Shown: piece after piece, positions 1 through 7,411 of the stretch
How the letters are laid out: the number at the start of each line of letters is the position of its first letter
Position numbering within the stretch: the first letter of the stretch is position 1
Origin: Rhizorhabdus phycosphaerae
GTDB lineage: Bacteria > Pseudomonadota > Alphaproteobacteria > Sphingomonadales > Sphingomonadaceae
DNA: 64,000 nucleotides
Direction: 5' to 3'
Assembly (NCBI RefSeq): GCF_011044255.1
Contig: NZ_CP049107.1
Span: 3,717,001-3,781,000, forward strand
Program-made: the position numbers and the translations under genes
The notes under the pieces: model-generated
The model's database searches: none
Told to the model about the DNA's origin: nothing
The model's input: the letters and a program-made list of their open reading frames with translations, nothing else

Positions 1-627
1 CGGCTGCAAAGCGACGGTCGCGCGGGTGACGATACCGAGCGATCCGGCACCGCCGATCCACAGCTGCTTGAGATCGAGCCCGCTATTGTCCTTCCACAGC
101 CCGCGCCCGAAACGGAGGATCGTGCCCTCCGGGTCCGACAGCACGACCTCCAGCCCCAGCAGATTGCGGCGCACGTCGCCATGGCGCAGCAGCCGCGCGC
201 CGCCGGTGTTCGCCGAGACCATCCCTCCTATCGAAGGATCCGCGCCGAGATCGATCGGGAAATAAAGACCGTGCTCGCCCGCTGCCGCGTTGAGGCTCGA
301 CAGCAGCACGCCCGCCTCGACCTCGGCGGTGCGGTTGACCGCGTCGATTACGGGCGCTGCGTTGAGACGCTCAAGGCTGAGCACGATCTGGCGGTCGGCG
401 AGGCCTGCGCCGACGAGGCCCGACCGGGCGCCCTGCGGCACCAGCCGGTGGCCGGATGCATGGGCCGCGCGGACGAGCGCCGAGACCTCCTCGGTCGAAG
501 AGGGCCGCACGACGGCGAGCGCGGCGCCGCCGCCCTGCCGTCCGTCAATGTCATAACGGGCCAGATCCTCGGGCGCGTCGAGCAGGTTGCGCTCGCCGAC
601 GATCGCGGCCAGGCCGTCGAGGGTCAT
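1..627 (-). CDS. FAD-linked oxidase, probable D-2-hydroxyglutarate dehydrogenase (3' end outside window)
   Basis: Only the N-terminal 209 residues are present; the frame is open to the left edge. The translation begins MTLDGLAAIVGERNLLDAPE and shows the PCMH-type FAD-binding fold of the GlcD/D-lactate dehydrogenase family: VVRPSSTEEVSALVRAAH, then LVPQGARSGLVGAG, then the flavin-contacting stretch DPSIGGMVSANTGGARLLRHG and later GGAGSLGIVTRATVAL. Members of this family are usually about 460-480 residues. The start codon overlaps the stop of the upstream HglS-type gene by 4 bases (ATGA), so the two are translationally coupled. HglS produces D-2-hydroxyglutarate, so oxidation of that compound to 2-oxoglutarate is the best inferred role. 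The family alone would also allow glycolate or D-lactate as substrate. Confidence 0.85.
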   Translation of the reverse strand, partial: MTLDGLAAIVGERNLLDAPEDLARYDIDGRQGGGAALAVVRPSSTEEVSALVRAAHASGHRLVPQGARSGLVGAGLADRQIVLSLERLNAAPVIDAVNRTAEVEAGVLLSSLNAAAGEHGLYFPIDLGADPSIGGMVSANTGGARLLRHGDVRRNLLGLEVVLSDPEGTILRFGRGLWKDNSGLDLKQLWIGGAGSLGIVTRATVALQP

Positions 628-1646
628 GCGACCTTGGTCATCTGGAAGATGCCGGTCGCATTGCCGCTGTCGAAGCTGAGGTCCAGCCGGCCCGTCTCCG
701 GATCGCTGTCGCGGGTAATGAATTCGTAGAAGGAGCCCGGCACCTGCTGCTCAATCTGGCCGTCATCGGTCCGGAAACTGCGGATGACGGGATCGGCGCG
801 ATAGGCAGTCTGGCGGACGCGGCCATTGGCGGAGACTTCGACGCGGTCCTTGATCGGCCGGCCCAGCGCACGCTGCCGGTCGGCGAGCGCTTCGACGTCG
901 GCGACACGGTCGGTCGCATGGTTGAAGGCGTTGCCCTCGGTCGCGATCCAGGCGGCCTCTGGCGAGGCGGCGCGCAGGGCGTGATAGTCGTCGAGCGTGG
1001 GAATGTCGTGATGGCGGCCGAAGGCGGCGAGCAGTTCGGGGAGACCCGCCGCCGCCACGGCGAAAGGTGCCTTCTGCGTGGCCGACAGCGTGTCGAGCAG
1101 CGTCCGGGCGGCGCTTCCAAGCGGATCGCGCGACTGGCCGAACACGCGCGCGGCGACGGTGCCGAAGTCTTCGTCAAAGCGATCGACGTGCAGCTCGCTC
1201 ACGAAATATTGCGGAACCGTCTCGGCATGGTCGAGGTGGCAATAGGCGCGGCCGGTCATGTTGAGGCGCGGGAGCGGATAGAGCCCCGCGACGGCGTAGC
1301 CGAGCGGCTCCAGGATGCGCGAGAAAGCCAGCTGCCCGGCCGGCAGCGCACCGGTGGGGCCATCGGCGAACAGTATCGTCCGGATTGCGCCATGGTCGAA
1401 GCAGACCTTGCCGCCTTCGGCGCGCCGATCCTCGACATAGGCCGCCCCGCTCGGCACCGCGTGCAGCAGGCCGTCGAACAGGCAGGCGCCGAGCGCCATC
1501 GCCACCTCTCCGCGGGTCACTTCCTCGCCATCACCGCTGCCGATCGTCGCGTCGATCTCGACGACTTCGAGCAGTCGACGTGTGGCGTCCGTGCCAAGCT
1601 GGGCTTCGATCAGGCGTTCGACGGCGCTCATATCCGGTTCCATCAT
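624..1646 (-). CDS. hglS: 2-oxoadipate dioxygenase/decarboxylase (DUF1338, HglS type)
   Basis: This 340-residue protein has the DUF1338/YdcJ signature. HglS of Pseudomonas putida is a non-haem iron enzyme of the VOC superfamily that converts 2-oxoadipate to D-2-hydroxyglutarate in D-lysine catabolism. The expected ligands are visible: His85 and Arg89 in FDHGAIRT, His243 in AFNHATDRV and Glu308 in GSFYEFITR. The spacing from the first His to the Arg (four residues) matches the characterised enzyme as I remember it. The stop overlaps the start of the FAD-linked dehydrogenase by 4 bases, which fits a two-step 2-oxoadipate to 2-oxoglutarate module. A LysR gene diverges from the same 84-bp intergenic region. 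A second Met at residue 6 is an alternative start. Confidence 0.88.
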   Translation of the reverse strand: MMEPDMSAVERLIEAQLGTDATRRLLEVVEIDATIGSGDGEEVTRGEVAMALGACLFDGLLHAVPSGAAYVEDRRAEGGKVCFDHGAIRTILFADGPTGALPAGQLAFSRILEPLGYAVAGLYPLPRLNMTGRAYCHLDHAETVPQYFVSELHVDRFDEDFGTVAARVFGQSRDPLGSAARTLLDTLSATQKAPFAVAAAGLPELLAAFGRHHDIPTLDDYHALRAASPEAAWIATEGNAFNHATDRVADVEALADRQRALGRPIKDRVEVSANGRVRQTAYRADPVIRSFRTDDGQIEQQVPGSFYEFITRDSDPETGRLDLSFDSGNATGIFQMTKVA

Positions 1647-1707
1647 GAAGTGAACTGACGATGCGCCTATTTACCGCCTTGAGCGCTTATCTCAAAATGG
1701 CATAGCT

Positions 1708-1721
1708 TCATCTATAGATGA
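1708..1721. promoter_or_regulatory. Perfect 14-bp palindrome between hglS and lysR
   Basis: TCATCTATAGATGA is a perfect palindrome lying 9 bases before the LysR start codon and overlapping its ribosome-binding region (GAGGA). It sits in the 84-bp gap shared with the divergent hglS operon. A site here could serve autorepression of the regulator and control of hglS. LysR proteins usually bind looser T-N11-A sites, so ownership is inferred from position only. Confidence 0.5.
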
Positions 1722-1730
1722 GGATTTGGA

Positions 1731-2639
1731 ATGTACGACAACCGCCGAAGGCTGCTTCCCCCGACCGGCGCGCTCGCGGCCTTCGTCGCGGCGGCTCGGC
1801 ATGAGAGCTTCTCGCGTGCGGGAGCGGAGGTCGGTCTGACGCAGAGCGCGGTCAGCCGGCAGATCGCGCAGCTTGAGGACTGGCTGCAGCTGCCGCTGTT
1901 CCGACGCAAGGGGCGTCGCGTCGAACTCACGCCGGAAGGGCGGGCCTATGCGGACAGCGTCGGCCCCGCGCTCGACCGCATCCGCGGCGCGACCGAGGCG
2001 GCGCTCAACCGGCGGTCGGATCGAGAGGTAGCGATCGCCACGCTGCCCAGCTTCGGGATGCGCTGGCTGGCCCCCCGACTGGCGGGCCTCACCGCGCGGC
2101 ACCCCGACATCATCGTCAATTTCGCAGCGCGCTCCTTCCCGTTCAGCTTTGCCGATGAGCCGTTCGACGCCGCGATCCATTTCGGCCTGCCCGACTGGCC
2201 AGGCGCGCGCCATGATCTGCTGTTTCGCGAGGAGGCGATCCTCGTCTGCTCGCCGGCCCAACTCGCCCGAAGCCCGATCGCCGCGCCCGAGGACGTGCTG
2301 CGCTGGCCGTTGCTGATCCAGTCGTCTCGCGCCTCGGCCTGGTCGCGGTGGCTGCGTGCGGCGGGGGTGTCGGCGGAGCCGCCGGCACCGAGCGGGTCGT
2401 TCGAACAGTTCCTGATGCTCGCGCAGGCGGCGGCGGCCGGGGCGGGGGCGGCGCTCATCCCCCGCTTCCTGATCGAGCCCGAGCTGGCGTCGGGCGTGCT
2501 GGTCTCGCCGCTCGACATCCCGCTCGCGGGGGAGGAGGCCTATTATCTCGTGACCCCGGCCGATGCGACCGAGAGCCGGGCGCTGCGCCACGTCCGCCAG
2601 TGGATATTGGAGGAGGCCGCAACCTCCTCCATCGGCTGA
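1731..2639 (+). CDS. LysR-family transcriptional regulator (GcvA-like)
   Basis: A 302-residue LysR regulator. The N-terminal winged helix-turn-helix spans roughly residues 9-68 (SFSRAGAEVGLTQSAVSRQI is the recognition region), followed by the periplasmic-binding-protein-like effector domain to the C-terminus. The start is an ATG preceded by GAGGA. It is divergent from the hglS/FAD-dehydrogenase pair across 84 bp, the classic arrangement for a LysR regulator and its target, so it probably senses a lysine-pathway intermediate. Its stop lies 3 bases from the stop of the convergent FAD oxidoreductase gene, leaving no room for a separate terminator. Confidence 0.92.
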   Translation: MYDNRRRLLPPTGALAAFVAAARHESFSRAGAEVGLTQSAVSRQIAQLEDWLQLPLFRRKGRRVELTPEGRAYADSVGPALDRIRGATEAALNRRSDREVAIATLPSFGMRWLAPRLAGLTARHPDIIVNFAARSFPFSFADEPFDAAIHFGLPDWPGARHDLLFREEAILVCSPAQLARSPIAAPEDVLRWPLLIQSSRASAWSRWLRAAGVSAEPPAPSGSFEQFLMLAQAAAAGAGAALIPRFLIEPELASGVLVSPLDIPLAGEEAYYLVTPADATESRALRHVRQWILEEAATSSIG

Positions 2640-2642
2640 TCC

Positions 2643-4253
2643 TCAGGCCCGGCCGCGCAGCTTCCCGTAGAGACCCGCGTCGGACAGGATCACCTGCGCC
2701 GCATTGTGACCGGGGGCACCCGTCACGCCGCCGCCCGGATGGGTGCCCGCGCCGCACATGTAGAGCCCCTTCAACGGCCCGCGATAGCCGCCATGGCCCA
2801 GCACCGGGCGCGCCGCCCACAGCTGGTCGAGCGACATATTGCCGTGCATGATGTCCCCGCCGATGAGCCCGAACTTACGTTCGAGGTCGAGCGGCGAGTG
2901 GATCTGCCGGCCGACGACCGAGGCCTTGAAGCCTGGCGCATAGGCCTCGACCGTGTCGATGATCAGGTCGGCAGCGGCCTCCCGCTCGTCGTCCCAGCTG
3001 CGCCCGTCTGGCAGCACGGGGGCGAATTGCTGGCAGAACAGGCTCGCGACATGCTGTCCGGGCGGGGCGAGGCTGTCGTCGACGATCGAGGGAATCAGCA
3101 TCTCGACGATCGGCTGCTTCGACATGCCGTGCAGCTTCGCGTCGAGGAAGGCGCGGTCCATATAGTCGAGCGTCGGCGCGATGATGATGCCCGATTCCAG
3201 ATGCTGGCCCGGTCCCGGCAGGCAGGTAAAGTTCGGCAGTTCCGACAGGGCGACGTTCATGCGGAAGGTTCCCGATCCCGCCTTGAACGAGCGGATGCGG
3301 CGCAGGAAATCGTCGGGCAGGTCGGTCGGGTCGATCAGCCGCTCGTAGAGCAGCTTCGGGCCGACATTACCGATCACGCGCCGGCCGAAGACTTCCTCGC
3401 CGCTTTCAAGGCGCACGCCGACCGCACGGTCGCCGTCGACCAGCACCTGCGCGACCGGCGCCTCCAGGCTGATCTCGACGCCGAGATCACGGCAGACCTT
3501 CGCCATGATCGAGGTGATCTTGCCCATCCCCCCGACGCTGTGGCCCCAGGCGCCCTTCTTGCCGTTCACCTCGCCGAAGACGTGGTGAAGCAGGACATAG
3601 GCCGAGCCCGGCGTGTCGGGGCTGGCATAGTTCCCGACGACCGCGTCGAAGCCGAAGGCAGCCTTGACCGCCTCGCTCTCGAACCAGCCGTCGAGGACGG
3701 TGCGCGCGCTTTTCGTGAACAGGTCCAGGACGTCGCGCTGGCGTTCGAGCGGCAGGCGCGCGAGCGGAAGGCCCTGACGCGCGCCGGCCATCAGCGCGTC
3801 GATGCCGTCGCCGACATTGGGCGGCGCGTGCATAGCGAGATCGCGCAACACGTCGGCGACGCCTTCGAGCGCGTCATAATAGGCCGGCAGCACCTCGGCA
3901 TCATGGGCGCTGAACTTGCGGAACTCGGCTTGGGTGCGCTCCAGCCCGCCGCCCAGCAGCAGATAGCCGCCATCGGGCTGCGGCAGGAAGTTGGACACCG
4001 GCCGCTCGATCACGCGATAGCCATGATCGGCGAGGCGCATGTCGGCGATCACCTTGGGGTTGAGCAGGCTGACCGTGTAGCTCGCCACCGAATTGCGGAA
4101 GCCGGGGTGGAACTCCTCGGTCACCGCCGCGCCGCCGACGACGTCGCGCCGTTCGAGCACGCGCACCTTGTGGCCGGCGCGGGCGAGGTAGAAGGCGCAG
4201 ACGAGGCCGTTATGGCCGCCGCCGATGATCACGGCATCATAATGGGTCGACAT
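2643..4253 (-). CDS. FAD-dependent oxidoreductase, phytoene desaturase/PYROXD2-like
   Basis: A 536-residue flavoprotein. The N-terminus carries the dinucleotide-binding fingerprint DAVIIGGGHNGLVCAFYLAR (residues 6-25), followed by an acidic-ended second strand (VRVLERRDVVGGAAVTEEF). The C-terminus has the CrtI-type motif GAGTHPGGGVTGAPGHNAA that closes the FAD pocket. The family includes carotenoid desaturases and PYROXD2, but most soil-bacterial members have no known substrate. The start was placed at MSTHYDAV because GGGGGAAAGCG precedes it; longer frames would run toward the upstream gene. It lies 31 bases downstream of the Rieske oxygenase gene on the same strand, so the two probably act on one compound. 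No carotenoid genes are nearby, so a carotenoid role is unlikely. Confidence 0.85.
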   Translation of the reverse strand: MSTHYDAVIIGGGHNGLVCAFYLARAGHKVRVLERRDVVGGAAVTEEFHPGFRNSVASYTVSLLNPKVIADMRLADHGYRVIERPVSNFLPQPDGGYLLLGGGLERTQAEFRKFSAHDAEVLPAYYDALEGVADVLRDLAMHAPPNVGDGIDALMAGARQGLPLARLPLERQRDVLDLFTKSARTVLDGWFESEAVKAAFGFDAVVGNYASPDTPGSAYVLLHHVFGEVNGKKGAWGHSVGGMGKITSIMAKVCRDLGVEISLEAPVAQVLVDGDRAVGVRLESGEEVFGRRVIGNVGPKLLYERLIDPTDLPDDFLRRIRSFKAGSGTFRMNVALSELPNFTCLPGPGQHLESGIIIAPTLDYMDRAFLDAKLHGMSKQPIVEMLIPSIVDDSLAPPGQHVASLFCQQFAPVLPDGRSWDDEREAAADLIIDTVEAYAPGFKASVVGRQIHSPLDLERKFGLIGGDIMHGNMSLDQLWAARPVLGHGGYRGPLKGLYMCGAGTHPGGGVTGAPGHNAAQVILSDAGLYGKLRGRA

Positions 4254-4284
4254 CGCTTTCCCCCTTGTCCTCGATCTCTGATTT

Positions 4285-5466
4285 CTAGCCCTGCGCGTGC
4301 GGGCGCCGGCTCCAGCCGGGTGCCGGTGCATGGTGCAGGCGGGCTTCGGGGATCAGGCCCCGCATCTTCCGGCAGAAATTGCGCAGCGCCACCTCGGTCT
4401 CCGACAGCGGCCCGACGGTGAAGCTCTTCGACGCCATCCCGTCCTGCACCCGCTTGATCAGCCAGGTGTCTTCGCTGTTCACCTGCCGGTTGATGCGCCA
4501 GTTGAGATAGCGGGCGGCCTTCATCTCGCGCCGGTCGTCGGGCACCGCATAGGCGATCTCGCGGATCAGCGTCTCGGTCGGGGAGACCGGCAGCCACTGC
4601 ATGAAGTCGACCTGGTCCGGATAAATGTCGAAGGCGAAGTTCGGCCACAGCTTGAAATAGGTCCACAGCCGCTTGCGGTCTTCGGGCAGGTGCGGAACGT
4701 CGGGCAGGATCGCCTGATAGGCGCGCTCCGAGGGGTTGTTCGACAGGCGGTCGCGGATGGGTGCTGCCATCTTGTCGACATGCTCCATCGCCTCGACCGT
4801 ATAGCCATTGCTCATCAGCCGGGTGAGCCCCGGATGGGCGACGACGATGTGCAGTCCGTCCGAATAATTGTCGCCGACATTCTTCCAGTTCACGTCGCGC
4901 GGGCGCAGCGTCACCCGGCCGAAGGCGCGCATGTCGGCGAAGCGATAGGGCTCCACCTCGGCCGCATAAGGCTGCATCATCTCGGCCACCGCAGGGCCGC
5001 CATCATCCTCCAGTCGCACGAAGATGAAGCTCTGCCAGATCTCGACCTGAACCGGCACCAGGCCGTGCGCCGCGCGGTCCATGCCGCCATAGGTCTGCGA
5101 CAGCGGCAGGCCGGTCAGCGCGCCTCTGAGATCGTAACTCCACGCATGATAGGGGCAGGTCAGCCGGCTTGCGCAGCCCGAGGGGCCGTCGACCAGCCGC
5201 GCGCCGCGATGGCGACAGACATTGGTGAAGGCACGGACCACCCGGTCGTCGCCGCGCACGACGATGACGCTCTCGCCGATATAGTCGAGCGTGTGATAGT
5301 CGCCGACCTGCGGAATGTCGCTTTCGTGGCAGACGATCTGCCAGGACGGGCGGAAGACGCGATCGACCTCTGCCTGGAAAAAGTCCGGATCGGAATAGGT
5401 CCAGGCCGGCAGGCTCCAGCCCGCATCGGGATCGGACATCATGTCGGAACGAGGCTGCGTGGCCAT
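4285..5466 (-). CDS. Rieske non-haem iron oxygenase, alpha subunit
   Basis: A 393-residue ring-hydroxylating or N-demethylating oxygenase alpha subunit. The Rieske [2Fe-2S] ligands are CRHRG and, downstream, CPYHAW. The mononuclear iron site is visible as VGDNYSDGLHIVVAH (Asp, His, His), inside the SRPBCC-type catalytic domain. No beta subunit, ferredoxin or reductase gene is adjacent, so electrons must come from a partner elsewhere. It resembles the GbcA/carnitine-oxygenase branch as much as aromatic dioxygenases. The start was set at MATQPRSD because CAGGAG lies 7 bases upstream. The promoter region holds a perfect TetR-like operator shared with the divergent amidohydrolase. Confidence 0.88.
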   Translation of the reverse strand: MATQPRSDMMSDPDAGWSLPAWTYSDPDFFQAEVDRVFRPSWQIVCHESDIPQVGDYHTLDYIGESVIVVRGDDRVVRAFTNVCRHRGARLVDGPSGCASRLTCPYHAWSYDLRGALTGLPLSQTYGGMDRAAHGLVPVQVEIWQSFIFVRLEDDGGPAVAEMMQPYAAEVEPYRFADMRAFGRVTLRPRDVNWKNVGDNYSDGLHIVVAHPGLTRLMSNGYTVEAMEHVDKMAAPIRDRLSNNPSERAYQAILPDVPHLPEDRKRLWTYFKLWPNFAFDIYPDQVDFMQWLPVSPTETLIREIAYAVPDDRREMKAARYLNWRINRQVNSEDTWLIKRVQDGMASKSFTVGPLSETEVALRNFCRKMRGLIPEARLHHAPAPGWSRRPHAQG

Positions 5467-5479
5467 GGCAACTCCTGCT

Positions 5480-5545
5480 TGTTTGACATCTGTATAATAA
5501 GCGGCAGGAAGTCGCAAGATGGGCTTGTTTGACGACTGTCAAACA
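5480..5545. promoter_or_regulatory. Operator region: perfect 8-4-8 inverted repeat plus degenerate second copy
   Basis: TGTTTGACGACTGTCAAACA at 5526-5545 is a perfect inverted repeat (8-bp arms, 4-bp spacer). At 5480-5499 the left arm recurs exactly (TGTTTGAC) with the right arm at 5 of 8 matches (GTATAATA). The copies start 46 bp apart and lie between the divergent Rieske and amidohydrolase genes. Size and symmetry suit a TetR-family dimer. No regulator gene is immediately adjacent; the nearest TetR gene in the window is at 13794-14459. Confidence 0.65.
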
Positions 5546-5599
5546 GTGGTGCAGGATCGCGTCAGGCTGACAGGTTGGGCCGTACCGAAGGGGGGCATC

Positions 5600-6892
5600 A
5601 TGGCGGGCATGCGGGGCGTGAGGATGGCGATCATCGGGCTGGCCGCCAGCCTCGCAATGGCCGGGCAGGCCTGGGCTGAGACCAGCTATGTCCGCGCCGG
5701 GCGACTGATCGACACCGGGGCGGGCAAGCTGCTGACCGACCGCCTGATCCGCATCGACGACGGCAAGGTGACTTCGGTCGCCCCCTATGCGCCGCCGCCC
5801 GCCGGGGCAGCGCTGGTCGACTGGTCGGCCTATACCGTGCTGCCCGGCCTGATCGACATGCACACCCATCTTGCCGACGTCGAACAGAGCGCCAACGTCG
5901 CCGAGCCCTTGCTCCATTCGGAGGCGGACATCGCGTTGCTCGGCGCCCGCCATGCGCGCGATACGCTGATGGCGGGCTTCACCACGGTACGCGACGTGGG
6001 CACCTTCCGCGCCTTCACCGACGTGGCGCTGCGCAATGCGATCGACGCGGGATCGGTCGAGGGGCCGCGCATGGCGGTGGCTGGGGCCTATATCACCGTA
6101 CCCGGCGGCGGTGGCGAAGTGACCGGCACCGCGCCCGACGTGGGCGTGCCGCCGTCAATGCGGATGGGCGTCGCCAGTGGTCCGGAGGAGGTGAAGGCGA
6201 AGACGCGGATGCTGTTCCAGCGCGGCGCCGACTTCATCAAGCTGATCGCGACCGGAGCGGTGCTCGCCGCCGGGACCGAGCCCGGCGCGCCCGAGATGAG
6301 CGAGGAGGAGATCCGCGCCGCCGTCGACGAGGCCGCGCGCAACCGCAGCTATGTCACCGCCCACGCCCATGGCGCGGAGGGGATCAAGATCGCCCTGCGC
6401 GCCGGGGTTCGCTCGATCGAGCATGCGTCGCTGATCGACGATGAGGGCATTGCGCTTGCCAAACAGAAAGGCGCCTGGCTGGTCATGGACATCTATAATG
6501 GCGACTATATTTCGGAAGTCGGCCGCCGCGACGGCTGGCCCGCCGACATCCTCCGCAAGAATGACGACACGACCGAGGCGCAGCGCCAGGGCTTCGCCAA
6601 GGCGGTCAAGGCGGGGGTGAAAATCGCCTTCGGCACCGACGCCGGCGTCTATCCGCACGGACTCAACGCCCGCCAGTTCCGCTACATGGTCCGCTACGGC
6701 ATGACCCCGATGCAGGCGATCCAGTCCGCCACGACCAGCGCCGCCGCGCTGATGGGCAAATCCGCCGATGTCGGCGAGGTTGCGCCCGGCCATTACGCCG
6801 ACCTGATCGCGGTCGCCGCCGACCCGCTGGCGGACATTGCTGCGCTAGAGCGGGTGGACCATGTGATGAAGGGGGGGAGGGTTGTAAGGTAG
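5600..6892 (+). CDS. Secreted metal-dependent amidohydrolase (Xaa-Pro dipeptidase-like)
   Basis: A 430-residue amidohydrolase-superfamily enzyme of the imidazolonepropionase/prolidase-like group (COG1228). A signal peptide ends at AGQAWAETS, so it is probably periplasmic. Metal ligands: MHTHL (HxH), the Lys of FIKLIATGA, VTAHAHG, SIEHAS and FGTDAG. Characterised Caulobacter relatives hydrolyse N-acyl or Xaa-Lys/Arg dipeptides, so an amide or peptide bond is the likely target. The start was set at MAGMRGV, preceded by GAAGGGGGG, because it gives a clean signal peptide; an upstream in-frame ATG would run through the operator. It is divergent from the Rieske gene. Two further paralogue-like amidohydrolases lie at 26.9-29.7 kb. 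Confidence 0.88.
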   Translation: MAGMRGVRMAIIGLAASLAMAGQAWAETSYVRAGRLIDTGAGKLLTDRLIRIDDGKVTSVAPYAPPPAGAALVDWSAYTVLPGLIDMHTHLADVEQSANVAEPLLHSEADIALLGARHARDTLMAGFTTVRDVGTFRAFTDVALRNAIDAGSVEGPRMAVAGAYITVPGGGGEVTGTAPDVGVPPSMRMGVASGPEEVKAKTRMLFQRGADFIKLIATGAVLAAGTEPGAPEMSEEEIRAAVDEAARNRSYVTAHAHGAEGIKIALRAGVRSIEHASLIDDEGIALAKQKGAWLVMDIYNGDYISEVGRRDGWPADILRKNDDTTEAQRQGFAKAVKAGVKIAFGTDAGVYPHGLNARQFRYMVRYGMTPMQAIQSATTSAAALMGKSADVGEVAPGHYADLIAVAADPLADIAALERVDHVMKGGRVVR

Positions 6893-6938
6893 GCGGCGTT
6901 TGTGATCGCCACTCTGGAAATGGGGGCTCGTGCCAACG

Positions 6939-7310
6939 TCAGAGACGGGCGCATGCTTGTGTCAGACGGTCAAGCTCGCTGAACAGGTCTTCGTCCATCT
7001 TGCTGAAATTGAAGCAGGTCTTGCCTTGTTTGCGCTTGGAAAGCCCCGGCGAGATATCTGCAGCGATCTCAGGGTGCGCATAGAGTGGCATCAGGTGAAA
7101 GGCCACGTAACTCTTCTTGATCGTGACCGTACCGAACCAGCCAGGTCCTTTCGTCTTGGGGTCGATATCCGGTGTCCGCAGTTCCAGCGATCCTGGTTCG
7201 TCCTTCGTCACCGTCATAGACGGCGCGGCATCGAGCATGATCGCGCGCAGCCCTGCATAGATCGCCTCGAAACCGTCAGCCAATTGCCGGCCTTCCCGTG
7301 TCTCTCCCAC
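6939..7310 (-). CDS. Small cytosolic protein, DUF1801/YdhG-like
   Basis: A 123-residue protein with no signal or membrane segment. The block AFHLMPLYAHPEIAADISPG, then a Lys-rich stretch and KTCFNFSKMDEDLF, resembles the core of DUF1801-type small proteins, whose function is unknown. It lies 101 bases downstream of the DUF4132 gene on the same strand and could be read through from it, but the gap also allows its own promoter. The family name is from memory of the pattern and is tentative. Confidence 0.65.
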   Translation of the reverse strand: MGETREGRQLADGFEAIYAGLRAIMLDAAPSMTVTKDEPGSLELRTPDIDPKTKGPGWFGTVTIKKSYVAFHLMPLYAHPEIAADISPGLSKRKQGKTCFNFSKMDEDLFSELDRLTQACARL

Positions 7311-7411
7311 TGACGCACGAGATTATTTCGGCTCTGCCCCGGATGAAAGTGCCATGTTCTGATCGATGTTGGTGTACATTACCCGTCAGCCAGACGGTAA
7401 GGATTGGGTGC

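Noticed and set aside
4254-4331. 26-residue N-terminal extension of the FAD oxidoreductase frame
   Set aside because: It would overlap the Rieske gene and precede the usual N-terminal dinucleotide-binding motif; a good ribosome-binding site exists at 4253.
7379-7400. Hairpin TTACC(C)GTC...GACGGTAA after the DUF4132 gene
   Set aside because: Short, with a bulge and no T-run; too weak to call a terminator.
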